Shown here: positions 29,638 to 39,517 of the stretch, one piece after another
How positions within the stretch are numbered: position 1 is the stretch's first letter
Layout of the letters: every line of letters starts with the position of its first letter
Source of the DNA: Maribacter aestuarii
GTDB lineage: Bacteria; Bacteroidota; Bacteroidia; Flavobacteriales; Flavobacteriaceae
Direction of reading: 5' to 3'
Assembly (NCBI RefSeq): GCF_027474845.2
Contig: NZ_CP107031.2
Coordinates: forward strand, 3,301,001-3,365,000
DNA length: 64,000 bases
Notes under the pieces: generated by a model
The model's input: only the letters and a program-made list of their open reading frames with translations
Told to the model about the DNA's origin: nothing
Databases searched by the model: none
Program-made: the position numbers and the translations under genes

Positions 29638-30063
29638 ATGCAACTCATGAAATATTTCTTACAACTGCTTATTTTCATATTTTTCACAGTTGCTCCCGTG
29701 ATGGTGACAGCACAAGAGGATAATTTACCCGCTGACAAAGTTGTGGTAGTTGATGAACAAGAAGAGGCAAAAGAAGTTAAGCGAAAAGTAGAAAAAGCCG
29801 AAAAAGAAGCGCGCCTTTTAGATAAAAAGGAAAAAGAAGCTAAGAAGGTAGAAAAATTAAAAAAGGAAATTAAGTCTAGAGAAAAATCCATTGATAAAGA
29901 CGCTAAAAAAGCGATAAGACTTCAAAATAAAATAGAAAAGGGAAAGATTAAAGGCACTCTGGCGCCAGTGGATATCCAAAAGATGGAAGAAAAAATTTTG
30001 GACCTGAATGCTAAGATTTTAAAGAATAAAGGGAAATTGGATAAGTTAAAAAGGAAACAATAA
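29638..30063 (+). CDS. Secreted Lys/Glu-rich coiled-coil protein of unknown function
   Basis: The 141-residue product has a signal peptide (K-Y-F-L-Q-L-L-I-F-I-F-F, cleavage near A-Q-E at 26-28). The rest is highly charged, with repeated K-E-A, K-K-E and E-K patterns that suggest one long coiled coil, broken by a short G-T-L-A-P-V-D segment at about residues 107-113. I recognise no domain. It lies between the polysaccharide locus and the housekeeping genes, 164 bases after the PglC-type gene, and would act in the periplasm or at the outer membrane. ATG 29638 is used; Met4 is an alternative start. Confidence 0.6.
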   Translation: MQLMKYFLQLLIFIFFTVAPVMVTAQEDNLPADKVVVVDEQEEAKEVKRKVEKAEKEARLLDKKEKEAKKVEKLKKEIKSREKSIDKDAKKAIRLQNKIEKGKIKGTLAPVDIQKMEEKILDLNAKILKNKGKLDKLKRKQ

Positions 30064-30148
30064 TTTATTACATTTCAAATGTTTTCTGTAACAATTGCTC
30101 TTTTTTTGAGACGTATATGGTAGTTATTCATCATAAATCAATCAAAAA

Positions 30149-30514
30149 ATGGAAATTGTAAATCAAAACATCGCATTAAGGGAGGATAGAAAATTAATCG
30201 TAATTGCCCATCTCTCCCAATACTTGGATTTTATTACTGGATTTGGAGGCCTCATAGTGCCGCTAGTGCTATGGCTTACTACGAAAGATTCCGTTATTGG
30301 AATGGATGAACATGGGAAGGCTATCGTTAATTTTCAACTCAGCCTGATACTTTACATTATTATAGGTATACCTGCAATTTTACTCTTTGGTCTTGGCATT
30401 TTACTCTTAATTTTTACTGGAATGCTATCCCTACTTATACCCATTGTAAATGCAGTTAAAGCTAGCAACGGAGAATCTCCCAGCTATTTTGGGACCATTA
30501 AATTTATCGCATAG
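30149..30514 (+). CDS. DUF4870-type small membrane protein
   Basis: The 121-residue protein shows the DUF4870 pattern. A short polar start (E-D-R-K-L-I-V-I-A-H-L-S-Q-Y) is followed by hydrophobic helices at about residues 30-45 and 70-110, with G-K-A-I-V-N-F-Q-L-S between them. The N-F-Q segment is characteristic of this family. Its function is unknown; it sits in the inner membrane. A symmetric hairpin follows the stop and separates it from the convergent dnaN gene. Confidence 0.8.
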   Translation: MEIVNQNIALREDRKLIVIAHLSQYLDFITGFGGLIVPLVLWLTTKDSVIGMDEHGKAIVNFQLSLILYIIIGIPAILLFGLGILLLIFTGMLSLLIPIVNAVKASNGESPSYFGTIKFIA

Positions 30515-30533
30515 ACATTTCATAATAATAAAA

Positions 30534-30565
30534 AAGGGCGGAGTTTAATCTGCCCTTATTTTTTT
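30534..30565. terminator. Bidirectional terminator between the DUF4870 gene and dnaN
   Basis: AAGGGC (30534-30539) pairs with GCCCTT (30552-30557). The stem can extend inward by G-T, G-C and A-T pairs. A-rich bases precede and TTATTTTTTT follows, so it can work in both directions between the convergent genes. Confidence 0.75.
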
Positions 30566-30586
30566 ATGAATACCGACTATATTTTT

Positions 30587-31704
30587 CTAATTATTCAACA
30601 TCACCGGCATCACCAACATGGTAATGTTTTCACCTTCATCTAACCCATCTATCGGGGTTAATATACCAGCGCGATTTGGAAGGCTCATTTCCAGGGAAAC
30701 TTCGTCAGACGTAAGATTGTTAAGCATTTCGGTTAAAAACCTTGAGTTAAAACCAATCTGCATATCATCACCTTGGTAGGAACAGGTTAACCGTTCTTCG
30801 GCCTTGTTAGAGTAGTCTATGTCCTCTGCGGAAATATTAAGTTCCGCCCCAGCAATTTTAAGTCGTATTTGGTGGGTGGTTTTATTGGAAAATATAGAAA
30901 CCCTTTTGACGGAGCTTAGAAATTGATTTCTAGCTATAGTCAATCTATTGGGGTTCTCCTTTGGTATCACCGCTTCGTAATTGGGATATTTCCCATCGAT
31001 AAGTCTACATATCAGTTCGGTGTCATCAAAGGTAAATTTAGCGTTACTATCGTTATATTCAATGAGAACATCGGATTCACTTCCGGCCAGTATTCCTTTT
31101 AAAAGTGTCAATGGTTTTTTGGGCATAATAAATTCTGCCACTTGAGAGGCTACAACATCCGTTCGCTGATATTTCACCAATTTATGAGCATCGGTGGCGA
31201 CAAAAGTTAAGTTTTCTGTAGAAAACTGAAAAAAGACTCCGCTCATGACAGGTCTTAAATCATCATTCCCAGCGGCGAAAATGGTCTTGTTTATAGCTGT
31301 TGCCAAAATATCTCCCAATAAAGTTGTAGAGCTGGGACTTGATAACTCAACGGCCTTAGGGAATTCTGCACCATCTGCGTAGGCCAAGGCGTACTTACCG
31401 TGATTGGAGCTGATCTCTACCGTATTATTGTCCTCTATTATGAAAGTCAACGGCTGTTCAGGAAATGTTTTCAGGGTTTCCAGAAGTAATCGGGCGGGTA
31501 CTGCAATGACGCCTTCATTGTCGGAGTCCACATTCAAAACAGAACTCATGGTGGTCTCAAGGTCCGAAGCGGAAACCGTTAGCTTGTTCTTGTTTAAATC
31601 GAATAGAAAATTATCTAAAATAGGAAGTGTATTACTATTGTTAATCACTCCCCCAATATCTGAAGTTGTTTTAATAAGTACGTACTTGATACTATAAATT
31701 TCAT
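30587..31704 (-). CDS. dnaN: DNA polymerase III beta subunit (sliding clamp), with a one-base frame break
   Basis: From G-G-V-I-N-N-S-N-T-L-P-I-L onward the frame encodes a normal beta clamp (about 372 residues, three repeated domains, ending V-M-P-V-M-L). The N-terminus of that frame, read back to a GTG at 31735, does not fit. The expected start, M-K-F-I-V-S-S-T-Y-L-L-K-Q-L-Q-I-L-G, is encoded from ATG 31704 in another frame. The two join perfectly if one C is added to the plus-strand C5 run 31650-31654. The clamp tethers DNA polymerase to DNA and is essential, so the break is almost certainly a sequence error or a very recent mutation. A -7 box lies 82 bases upstream of this start. Confidence 0.93.
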
Positions 31705-31785
31705 TCTTTGCACTTTGTTTTGTTAGTGATGACACACCGTTTTCAATACCTTTTTATCAATCGTTTATAGATGGGTCATTCCAAA

Positions 31786-31793
31786 CAAAGATA
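31786..31793 (-). promoter_or_regulatory. Probable -7 box of dnaN
   Basis: On the minus strand the sequence reads TATCTTTG, an exact TAnnTTTG match. The nearest TTG upstream is about 24 bases away (plus-strand 31818-31820), a little more than usual. Transcription would start near 31780, upstream of the family-supported ATG at 31704. Confidence 0.45.
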
Positions 31794-31988
31794 TTTTAAT
31801 TGGTCTTTTATAGGAAACAAACTTATCAACAGTACGAGCAACGTATTATAAGGCCCGAAGCACCGCCATACCAACTTTTAAAAAACCAGGGAAGAGTTTA
31901 AGCAATAGTTATTAACCATGGCGACCGAATACCAATCATTGAAAAAGGGAGAATAGCAGGGGTGTTTAAAAGGTGGTATTTTTCTTCT

Positions 31989-32819
31989 CTAAAGAAAATC
32001 GATGATAATAGTATCCCTATACCCAAGACCAAGTAGGGTAGAAGCTCCACCAACGGTATTCAAGTTACTTTTATAAATGGCCAATTCAATGTAATTGGAG
32101 GAATTAAAAAGTGCCAGCAGGTCACCATCACCTTTTCTTTGATTTTTATCCAAAGTAAAATCGATAATATCACTGTACGCTTTATGAATAGTCTTAATTT
32201 TATAGTTTCTAGCGTGGAGCTCAAATTCCCTTCCATTTCTATAGGCATCGAAGAGGAGCTTTTCAATGTTGGTGACTACATTGCCATAGTTATCAATATA
32301 GATAACACTTCCAATAATCTTTTTACCGTCTTCGGCAATTCTAGGTGAAAATTCCCTCAACTCTTTAAGATCTCCAAAAGGTTTGCCTACGACCTCCAGG
32401 GTTCCACCCCTAGCAATATGGCAGGCAACTTGAATGAACACGCTCATGACGGGAAATGATCCGTATAAGGGATTTGGAATACTGATTTCCACCACTTTAT
32501 CCGGTTTCATTTTGGAGGTGATAAGCCCAACAACACCGGTATTTGCACTAATAAAATAGTGTCCGTTGACTAGAACGGCAATATGTTTGTTCTCGCTGGT
32601 AGCTTCGGAATCCACCCCTACGATATGTATGGTTCCCTTGGGAAAACTGTGATAACTATTTTCTAGGATATAAGCGCACTCTTGAATGTTAAAGGGGGAT
32701 ATGTCATGGGAAATATCAACAATTTTAGCATCGGGTAATTCTGTATAAATGGAACCTTTGAGAACCGCAACGAAGTGATCTTTGAGCCCAAAATCTGTAG
32801 TTAATGTTATTATTGCCAT
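31989..32819 (-). CDS. SAM hydrolase / SAM hydroxide adenosyltransferase family protein
   Basis: The 276-residue protein has the family N-terminus I-T-L-T-T-D-F-G-L-K-D-H-F, then D-I-S-H-D-I-S-P-F and I-Y-I-D-N-Y-G-N-V-V-T-N in the C-terminal domain. Members of this family (former DUF62) split S-adenosyl-methionine with water or a halide; the residues seen fit the hydroxide-using branch, which yields adenosine and methionine. The gene is intact, cytoplasmic, and divergent from phoH with a 129-base spacer. It is separated from dnaN, on the same strand, by a 284-base spacer, so the two may be transcribed separately. Confidence 0.88.
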   Translation of the reverse strand: MAIITLTTDFGLKDHFVAVLKGSIYTELPDAKIVDISHDISPFNIQECAYILENSYHSFPKGTIHIVGVDSEATSENKHIAVLVNGHYFISANTGVVGLITSKMKPDKVVEISIPNPLYGSFPVMSVFIQVACHIARGGTLEVVGKPFGDLKELREFSPRIAEDGKKIIGSVIYIDNYGNVVTNIEKLLFDAYRNGREFELHARNYKIKTIHKAYSDIIDFTLDKNQRKGDGDLLALFNSSNYIELAIYKSNLNTVGGASTLLGLGYRDTIIIDFL

Positions 32820-32948
32820 GCAGCAATGTTGATATGTTTTTGGTTAGTAAAACTTAATTTTACTTAAATTTGATTCACAAAATTAAACAAAAAAACAGCC
32901 AAGCGAAATTAAACTTCGAATGGTTACAATCTTACTAAATCCCACTAT

Positions 32949-33902
32949 TTGAACGAACTGGTTTTAGAACTTACCGAAATTAGTCCAAGAGAGTTTTTTG
33001 GACAACAGAACGAACACATTGATCTTCTAAAGAAATATTTTCCAAAACTAAAAATTGTAGCAAGAGGAAATAAAATAAAGGCTTACGGGGACGAAGACCT
33101 TCTTGAGGAATTTGATAAACGGTTTGATATGCTTACGGCACATTTTGTTAAGTACAACAAACTTGACGAAAATGCTATTGAGCGCGTACTTTCGAGTAAT
33201 GGTAGTACCGATTATCAATCCTCCGAGAACAGTGGGGAAACTCTGGTTCACGGGGTAAGCGGTCGCCTTATAAAGGCGCAGACGGTAAATCAGCGACGAT
33301 TGGTGGATGCCGCTAAAAAGAACGATATGGTTTTTGCCATTGGCCCAGCGGGAACAGGTAAAACTTATACGGGTGTCGCCTTAGCGGTGAAGGCGTTAAA
33401 GGAAAAACAGGTACGGAAAATTATTCTTACCAGACCCGCCGTAGAAGCAGGAGAAAACTTGGGATTTCTTCCAGGAGATTTGAAAGAAAAATTAGATCCC
33501 TACATGCAACCTTTATACGATGCCTTGCGTGATATGATTCCGGCAGAAAAATTGACGCATTTCATTGAGAACAGAACCATAGAGATTGCCCCCATGGCAT
33601 TCATGCGAGGAAGAACTTTGGACAACGCATTTGTTATCCTCGACGAGGCCCAGAATACGACGCATGCGCAGATGAAGATGTTTCTTACGAGGATGGGTAG
33701 GAATGCAAAGTTCCTAATTACCGGAGATCCTGGTCAAATAGATCTGCCACGAAGAACCATTTCCGGCCTGAAAGAAGTACTACTCATACTTAAAGACGTA
33801 GAAGGAATAGATATGATATATCTTGATGATAAGGATGTTATTCGTCATAAACTAGTTAAAAAGGTGATTGATGCATATAAAAACATTGAGCATCAAAACT
33901 AA
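32949..33902 (+). CDS. phoH: PhoH-like ATPase
   Basis: The 317-residue protein has a small N-terminal KH-like domain (about residues 20-80, V-A-R-G-N-K-I-K-A-Y-G) and a PhoH ATPase core. Walker A is G-P-A-G-T-G-K-T and Walker B is A-F-V-I-L-D-E-A-Q-N. The M-R-G-R-T segment and G-D-P-G-Q-I-D-L-P are also typical. PhoH-like proteins are cytoplasmic RNA-associated ATPases, possibly helicases, of uncertain role. The TTG at 32949 gives the usual start of the family (N-E-L-V-L-E-L), and purC follows after 10 bases, which suggests co-transcription. Confidence 0.9.
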   Translation: MNELVLELTEISPREFFGQQNEHIDLLKKYFPKLKIVARGNKIKAYGDEDLLEEFDKRFDMLTAHFVKYNKLDENAIERVLSSNGSTDYQSSENSGETLVHGVSGRLIKAQTVNQRRLVDAAKKNDMVFAIGPAGTGKTYTGVALAVKALKEKQVRKIILTRPAVEAGENLGFLPGDLKEKLDPYMQPLYDALRDMIPAEKLTHFIENRTIEIAPMAFMRGRTLDNAFVILDEAQNTTHAQMKMFLTRMGRNAKFLITGDPGQIDLPRRTISGLKEVLLILKDVEGIDMIYLDDKDVIRHKLVKKVIDAYKNIEHQN

Positions 33903-33912
33903 ATAGTTATTT

Positions 33913-34869
33913 ATGTCCAATACCATTATCGATACCAACTTCAATTTTCCAGGTCAAAAGAACGTCTACAAGGGAAAAGTTAGGGAAGTATATACGCTGG
34001 AAAATAATATTTTGGTCATGGTGGCTACTGATAGACTATCTGCCTTTGACGTGGTAATGCCCAAAGGAATACCCTATAAAGGGCAGATTCTGAACCAGAT
34101 TGCCACACAAATGATGGAAGCTACCAAGGATATTGTTCCTAACTGGCTTATAGCGACTCCAGACCCAAACGTGGCTGTGGGTTACGCATGCGAACCCTTT
34201 AAAGTTGAGATGGTGATACGCGGCTATCTTTCCGGACACGCGGCAAGGGAGTACAAAGCGGGAAAGCGTCTAATTTGTGGTGTTTATATGCAGGATGGGA
34301 TGAAAGAGAATGACAAATTTCCAGAACCCATCATTACCCCTGCAACCAAGGCCGAAAAAGGTGATCATGACGAGGATATTTCTAAAGCGGAAATTTTAAA
34401 AAGGGGAATCGTGTCCAAAGAGGATTACGAGTTTCTGGAAAATTACACAAAAGATTTGTTTAAAAGAGGAACTGAACTTGCAGATGAAAGGGGATTGATT
34501 TTAGTGGATACGAAATATGAATTCGGAAAAACTAAAGAGGGGAAAATTGTATTGATTGACGAGATACATACACCAGACTCTTCCCGATATTTCTACAAGG
34601 AGGGATATCAAGAGCGGCAGGATAGGGGAGAAGCCCAAAAACAACTTTCAAAAGAATTCGTTAGACAATGGTTAATCGCCAATAATTTTCAGGGACTAGA
34701 AGGTCAAACTGTACCCCATATGACCGACGATTATATTAACTCGGTTTCTGAAAGGTATATTGAACTTTATGAAAAAATAACTGGAGAAAAGTTCTTGAAA
34801 GCGGATATTTCCAATATTCAGGAGCGAATAGCCAAAAATGTGCTGGAGTATTTAAAGAAAGTCTCTTAG
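33913..34869 (+). CDS. purC: Phosphoribosylaminoimidazole-succinocarboxamide synthase
   Basis: The 318-residue protein has K-G-K-V-R-E-V-Y near the N-terminus (ATP-binding loop), T-D-R-L-S-A-F-D-V, and [13 protein letters not shown], which identify SAICAR synthase. It joins CAIR and aspartate in purine synthesis. The length fits the longer Bacteroidota/yeast-like form. Its TAG stop interlocks with the TAA stop of the convergent sdaA gene, so the two genes overlap by four bases. It lies 10 bases after phoH. Confidence 0.95.
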   Translation: MSNTIIDTNFNFPGQKNVYKGKVREVYTLENNILVMVATDRLSAFDVVMPKGIPYKGQILNQIATQMMEATKDIVPNWLIATPDPNVAVGYACEPFKVEMVIRGYLSGHAAREYKAGKRLICGVYMQDGMKENDKFPEPIITPATKAEKGDHDEDISKAEILKRGIVSKEDYEFLENYTKDLFKRGTELADERGLILVDTKYEFGKTKEGKIVLIDEIHTPDSSRYFYKEGYQERQDRGEAQKQLSKEFVRQWLIANNFQGLEGQTVPHMTDDYINSVSERYIELYEKITGEKFLKADISNIQERIAKNVLEYLKKVS

Positions 34870-36299
34870 CAATCACTCAAAAATACGCCTACAGCTAGAC
34901 CACCCTCAGAAGTTTCCTTGTACTTTGAACTCATATCTTTAGCTGTTTCCCACATCGTCTGTACTACTTTGTCTAATGGGACCTTAGCTTCCAAAGGGTC
35001 AGAGCCCAGCGCAAGTTCGGCGGCATTAATTGCTTTTATAGCTCCCATGGAGTTACGTTCTATACATGGAATTTGAACCAACCCACCAATAGGATCGCAC
35101 GTAAGTCCCAGATGATGTTCCATGGCTATCTCAGCTGCCATCAATACTTGTTCCGGAGATCCTCCCAAAAGCTCGGTCAATGCACCCGCCGCCATTGCTG
35201 ATGAAACGCCTATTTCAGCTTGGCAACCACCCATTGCTGCGGATATTGTCGCCCCTTTTTTGAATATACTGCCAATCTCACCGGCAACCAATAGAAATTG
35301 CTTGATATGGTCAAAATTTCCGGCATGGTTCTCAATCACCATATAATACATAAGTACGGCAGGGATTACTCCTGCACTTCCGTTTGTAGGTGCCGTAACG
35401 ACCCTTCCCAAGGAAGCGTTAACCTCGTTTACACTAAGTGCAAAGCAACTTACCCATTGTAGGATTTGACGGAATTTCACTTCCGTCTGTCGGATGGTCA
35501 TTAGCCATTCCTCCGGATTGGAGTACGGCAAACCTCCATTTAAATTTTTATGCATTTCAAACGCCCTGCGCTTCACATTAAGGCCACCAGGTAGCTTACC
35601 CTCGGTATGGCAACCCGTATACATACATTCCAACATGGTGTCCCAAATGCGGTGTAGTTCTTTGTCTATTTCAGAATCCGTCCTAAGGGAACGCTCATTT
35701 TCCAGAACAATTTCAGAGATGCTCTTATTTTCTGTCTTACAAAATTCCAACAATTCAGTACCCTTTTGAAGAGGGTATGGAAAGGAATTAAAAGCGGCGA
35801 CTTTTTTACGGGCATTTTTACGTTCTTCAGTAACCACAAATCCACCTCCAATAGAATAATAAGTTTTAGACTTCTTTTGTCCGGTGTTAAGTAAAGCTTC
35901 AAATTTGATTCCATTAGCGTGAAAAGGAAGGAATTTTCTATGAAAGATTATATTCGTTTGGGGGTCAAATGGAATAGTCATCTCAGCTCCCAATTTGAGC
36001 GTTCGCCCTTCTTTAACCGATGATACCGAAGCATGAATATCTTCTATAGGTACATATTCTGGATCGGCACCTGATAGTCCAAGTATGATTGCGTAATCAG
36101 TGGCATGGCCCTTACCGGTTAATGCCAAAGATCCATAAATGTGTGCGTTGACCTCTTTTACCTGTTCAAAAACACCCAAGGATTTAAGCTCCTTTATCCA
36201 TTTTTCGGCAGCGCGCCATGGACCCAAAGTATGAGAACTTGATGGACCAACCCCTATTTTAAGCATATCAAATATGCTGATACATTCAATTTGAAGCAT
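34866..36299 (-). CDS. sdaA: L-serine ammonia-lyase (iron-sulfur type)
   Basis: The 477-residue single-chain protein has the N-terminal beta-domain motif [10 protein letters not shown] and the C-terminal alpha domain with [10 protein letters not shown] and [12 protein letters not shown]. The conserved cysteines (for example G-C-Q-A and the two in [12 protein letters not shown]) would hold a [4Fe-4S] cluster. It deaminates L-serine to pyruvate. It is convergent with purC, with interlocked stops, and divergent from dnaK. The closing V-G-V-F-L-S-D-C is a typical C-terminal tail that reaches the active site. Confidence 0.93.
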   Translation of the reverse strand: MLQIECISIFDMLKIGVGPSSSHTLGPWRAAEKWIKELKSLGVFEQVKEVNAHIYGSLALTGKGHATDYAIILGLSGADPEYVPIEDIHASVSSVKEGRTLKLGAEMTIPFDPQTNIIFHRKFLPFHANGIKFEALLNTGQKKSKTYYSIGGGFVVTEERKNARKKVAAFNSFPYPLQKGTELLEFCKTENKSISEIVLENERSLRTDSEIDKELHRIWDTMLECMYTGCHTEGKLPGGLNVKRRAFEMHKNLNGGLPYSNPEEWLMTIRQTEVKFRQILQWVSCFALSVNEVNASLGRVVTAPTNGSAGVIPAVLMYYMVIENHAGNFDHIKQFLLVAGEIGSIFKKGATISAAMGGCQAEIGVSSAMAAGALTELLGGSPEQVLMAAEIAMEHHLGLTCDPIGGLVQIPCIERNSMGAIKAINAAELALGSDPLEAKVPLDKVVQTMWETAKDMSSKYKETSEGGLAVGVFLSDC

Positions 36300-36437
36300 T
36301 ATTGGTTTTATTGTTTGACTAAGGTACGAAGTTCCGCAGGGAGTTTATGCTATTTTATGTCTTGTAATTCTAAAGTCCATAGGTGGTTGAAATCAATTTT
36401 GCTCCGTTGCTTATGAGGCCATTAAATCAATACTAAA

Positions 36438-36468
36438 TGACATCATGTCAGGTTGCCAACGCTTGGCA
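36438..36468 (+). promoter_or_regulatory. Two palindromes upstream of dnaK
   Basis: TGACAT-C-ATGTCA (36438-36450) and TGCCAA-CGC-TTGGCA (36454-36468) are perfect 6-base inverted repeats three bases apart, 62-92 bases before the dnaK start. They do not match CIRCE. They may be operator or promoter elements for heat-shock control. The second half-site leads into TTGGCATATTGTTTGA. Confidence 0.45.
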
Positions 36469-36529
36469 TATTGTTTGACATTTACAAAACGATTTAATAA
36501 AACAAGCACTAATATTTAAAACATATAGA

Positions 36530-38440
36530 ATGAGTAAAATTATAGGAATAGATTTGGGTACTACCAACTCCTGTGTTTCCGTAATGGAAGGTAACGAGCC
36601 GGTAGTGATTCCCAACGCGGAAGGAAAAAGAACTACTCCATCGGTTATCGCATTTGTAGAAGGTGGTGAAATTAAGGTCGGTGATCCTGCAAAGCGTCAG
36701 GCGGTTACTAACCCTAACAATACGATATATTCTATCAAACGATTCATGGGGAATAAGTATTCCGAATCCAAGAAAGAAGCGGAAAGGGTACCTTATAAAG
36801 TAGTTAAGGGGGATAATGATACCCCACGTGTAGATATCGACGGACGTTTGTACACGCCTCAAGAACTATCGGCCATGATCCTTCAAAAAATGAAGAAAAC
36901 GGCCGAGGATTATTTAGGACAGGATGTAACTAGAGCAGTTATTACTGTGCCTGCCTATTTTAACGATGCGCAAAGACAAGCTACAAAGGAAGCTGGTGAG
37001 ATTGCAGGATTAACCGTTGAGCGAATTATCAACGAGCCGACTGCTGCTTCTTTGGCCTACGGTATGGACAAAAAAGATACCGACCAGAAGATAGTCGTTT
37101 TTGACTTTGGTGGAGGAACACATGATGTCTCTATCTTGGAGTTGGGTGATGGAGTTTTCGAAGTATTGGCAACGGATGGAGATACGCACTTAGGTGGTGA
37201 TGACGTAGACCAAAAGATTATCGATTGGTTGGCCGATGAGTTCAAGAAAGATGAAAGCATCGATTTGCGTGATGATGCCATGGCGTTACAAAGATTGCGT
37301 GAGGCAGCTGAAAAGGCAAAAATAGAATTGTCTTCCTCTGCACAGACCGAAATCAATTTGCCATATGTAACGGCGACCGCAACAGGACCTAAGCACTTGG
37401 TGCGCACATTGACCTTGGCCAAATTCAATCAATTGATAGATGATTTGGTAAAAAGGACTATTGAGCCCTGTAAGACAGCATTAAAAGCTGCCGGACTTTC
37501 TAAAAGCGATATCGATGAGATTATTCTTGTAGGTGGTTCTACCAGAATACCTGCCGTACAGGAAGCAGTCGAGAAGTTCTTCGGTAAAAAACCTTCGAAA
37601 GGAGTAAATCCGGATGAGGTAGTTGCTGTAGGTGCTGCCATACAAGGTGGTGTTCTTACTGGAGACGTTAAGGATGTATTGTTATTGGATGTTACGCCTC
37701 TTTCCTTAGGTATCGAAACTATGGGGGGTGTTATGACCAAGTTAATTGATGCAAACACAACGATTCCTACCAAGAAATCACAAGTGTTCTCTACTGCGGC
37801 TGATAATCAGCCTTCTGTTGAGATCCATGTGTTACAAGGAGAAAGACCTATGGCGGCCGATAACAAGACGATTGGACGTTTTCACTTAGATGGTATTCCA
37901 CCCGCACAAAGAGGAACCCCGCAGATTGAAGTGACTTTCGATATCGATGCAAACGGAATTATAAAAGTATCCGCTACCGATAAGGCTACCAATAAGACCC
38001 AAGATATTCGTATCGAAGCTTCTTCTGGATTGACCGAAGAGGAAATTAAAAAGATGAAAGCGGAGGCAGAAGCGAATGCCGATGCTGATAAAAAAGCGAA
38101 AGAAACTGCGGATAAGCTGAACGAAGCCGATGCTATGATTTTCCAAACCGAAAAGCAATTGACGGAATTTGGGGATAAATTATCGGACGATAAGAAAAAA
38201 CCTATCGAAGAAGCTTTGGAGGAACTGAAGAAAGCGTATGAATCGAAGGACTTGGCCCAAATTACCCCAGCTTTGGATAAAATAAACGAAGCTTGGAAAG
38301 TAGCATCCGAAGAGATGTACAAAGCTCAAGCGGAAGCGCAACAAGCAGGTGGAGGAGCTCCTGAAGGAGAAGCAACCGCTGACGCTACTTCACCAGAGGG
38401 TGACAACGTAGAAGACGTAGACTTCGAGGAAGTTAAATAA
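36530..38440 (+). CDS. dnaK: Chaperone DnaK (Hsp70)
   Basis: The 636-residue protein starts [13 protein letters not shown], the phosphate-1 motif of the ATPase domain, with [11 protein letters not shown] as phosphate 2. The substrate-binding domain and the helical lid follow, and the tail ends E-D-V-D-F-E-E-V-K, the bacterial C-terminal signature. It binds exposed hydrophobic segments of proteins in an ATP cycle with DnaJ and GrpE, neither of which is in this window. The gene is alone, with palindromes upstream and a strong terminator 20 bases downstream. A long antisense open frame is only a by-product of its codon usage. Confidence 0.97.
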   Translation: MSKIIGIDLGTTNSCVSVMEGNEPVVIPNAEGKRTTPSVIAFVEGGEIKVGDPAKRQAVTNPNNTIYSIKRFMGNKYSESKKEAERVPYKVVKGDNDTPRVDIDGRLYTPQELSAMILQKMKKTAEDYLGQDVTRAVITVPAYFNDAQRQATKEAGEIAGLTVERIINEPTAASLAYGMDKKDTDQKIVVFDFGGGTHDVSILELGDGVFEVLATDGDTHLGGDDVDQKIIDWLADEFKKDESIDLRDDAMALQRLREAAEKAKIELSSSAQTEINLPYVTATATGPKHLVRTLTLAKFNQLIDDLVKRTIEPCKTALKAAGLSKSDIDEIILVGGSTRIPAVQEAVEKFFGKKPSKGVNPDEVVAVGAAIQGGVLTGDVKDVLLLDVTPLSLGIETMGGVMTKLIDANTTIPTKKSQVFSTAADNQPSVEIHVLQGERPMAADNKTIGRFHLDGIPPAQRGTPQIEVTFDIDANGIIKVSATDKATNKTQDIRIEASSGLTEEEIKKMKAEAEANADADKKAKETADKLNEADAMIFQTEKQLTEFGDKLSDDKKKPIEEALEELKKAYESKDLAQITPALDKINEAWKVASEEMYKAQAEAQQAGGGAPEGEATADATSPEGDNVEDVDFEEVK

Positions 38441-38460
38441 TTTTAATAAACATAACATCG

Positions 38461-38496
38461 AAAAAGGAGCGGTAATCACCGCTCCTTTTTATTTTT
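38461..38496 (+). terminator. Strong Rho-independent terminator of dnaK
   Basis: A perfect 13-base stem (38461-38473 with 38478-38490) closes on the loop AATC, and ATTTTTT follows. The core AGGAGCGGT/ACCGCTCCT is GC-rich. The flanking A and T runs let it work in both directions. Confidence 0.9.
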
Positions 38497-38545
38497 TGGT
38501 ATACCTTTTGTTTTTCGTTGTAGGAATATAAAGTAATTTTGATTT

Positions 38546-39478
38546 ATGACAAACAACTACCGCCACATTTTCACCTTCTTTCTGCTCAGTTTCTTTGTTG
38601 AAAGTAATGCTCAGGAATTCAGGATTTTTTCTTTGTCTGATTTTGATTTAAAGGATAGTGTAAAAACTTGCCTTGTTATCACCAACTATGGTAAGGAAGA
38701 ATATGACTTCAATAAAAAAGGTCTCCTTACAAAATCTGTAACACGATATAATGACAATGACTATGATGTTACGTATTATAAATATGATGGCGATGAGCTT
38801 CTAGAAAAAAGGTCGGAGTCATACAGGGATAATACCTTTGACCCAAGTACTTCAATAGCAAATTTCTATGAAATTGATTCCGTACCTAATCGTAGGATCA
38901 CTGAGAAAATAGTTTCGTATGAAAAGGAATTTTTAGACCAGTACGTATATGAATTTAATCATAATGGGAAATTGGTGAAAATGACCAGAAGTAACAATGA
39001 TGGAACAGATATGACTTTGGTAGATTATAAAAAATACAAAGGAGAAACAACAACAACCTATTTATTGAATAACGTTCCTTTAAAATCCGTAAGGACGTCC
39101 TCTCGTAAGGGGAAGGACGGTGTTATGAAAAAGGTAGTTCTGACCAAGGAGTTTTTAAAAGGAGAGGAGAATATGGCGTTCGAAGAGGTTTTTGGCCCAG
39201 AAGGTAAACTATTGGCACAGCAAGAATTTGAGTTTAATAAGGAAGAAAAAAGCTTCGTTCCTACCACGAGGACAACTTTTAAATATGATGCGAACGGAAT
39301 GCTGATTGAAGAGATTTCAAAGACAGGAGATCTCATTGAAAAGAAAGAATATATCTACCAGTACGACAAAGGGGAAGGCGGAAATTGGATCAAGCAAATC
39401 ATTACTCCAGATAATACGTATAAGACCAGAAGAATTACATATTACGAGTCTGAATCGGTAGTAGAAAACAAAGACTGA
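38546..39478 (+). CDS. Secreted YD-repeat-like protein of unknown function
   Basis: The 310-residue protein has a signal peptide (F-T-F-F-L-L-S-F-F-V-E-S-N-A-Q) and then repeated short units of the type Y-D-F-N-K-K-G-L-L-T-K, Y-K-Y-D-G-D-E-L-L-E-K and F-K-Y-D-A-N-G-M-L-I-E. This resembles the beta-strand repeats of YD/RHS-like or toxin_15-type Bacteroidota proteins, though it is much shorter than an RHS toxin. No catalytic motif is visible. It would be periplasmic or surface-bound. A TAATTTTG -7-like box (38534-38541) stands five bases before the ATG. It runs convergently with the GNAT gene. Confidence 0.65.
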   Translation: MTNNYRHIFTFFLLSFFVESNAQEFRIFSLSDFDLKDSVKTCLVITNYGKEEYDFNKKGLLTKSVTRYNDNDYDVTYYKYDGDELLEKRSESYRDNTFDPSTSIANFYEIDSVPNRRITEKIVSYEKEFLDQYVYEFNHNGKLVKMTRSNNDGTDMTLVDYKKYKGETTTTYLLNNVPLKSVRTSSRKGKDGVMKKVVLTKEFLKGEENMAFEEVFGPEGKLLAQQEFEFNKEEKSFVPTTRTTFKYDANGMLIEEISKTGDLIEKKEYIYQYDKGEGGNWIKQIITPDNTYKTRRITYYESESVVENKD

Positions 39479-39517
39479 GGTTTTTTTTGAAAAGTAATTT
39501 AAGCGTATTTCACTACT

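Noticed and set aside
31820..31894. Short plus-strand peptide-like frame (Q-Q-Y-E-Q-R-I-I-R-P-E-A-P-P-Y) upstream of dnaN
   Set aside because: About 25 codons, no start or ribosome-binding site, and flanked by stops; not enough to call a gene or a remnant.
36463..36480. Sigma-54-like promoter upstream of dnaK
   Set aside because: The strict GG-N10-GC pattern is not met (GG-N10-GA), and sigma-54 control of dnaK would be unusual.
37882..38322. Long antisense frame opposite dnaK
   Set aside because: Such frames arise from the codon usage of highly expressed genes; the product is Ser-rich and shows no domain.
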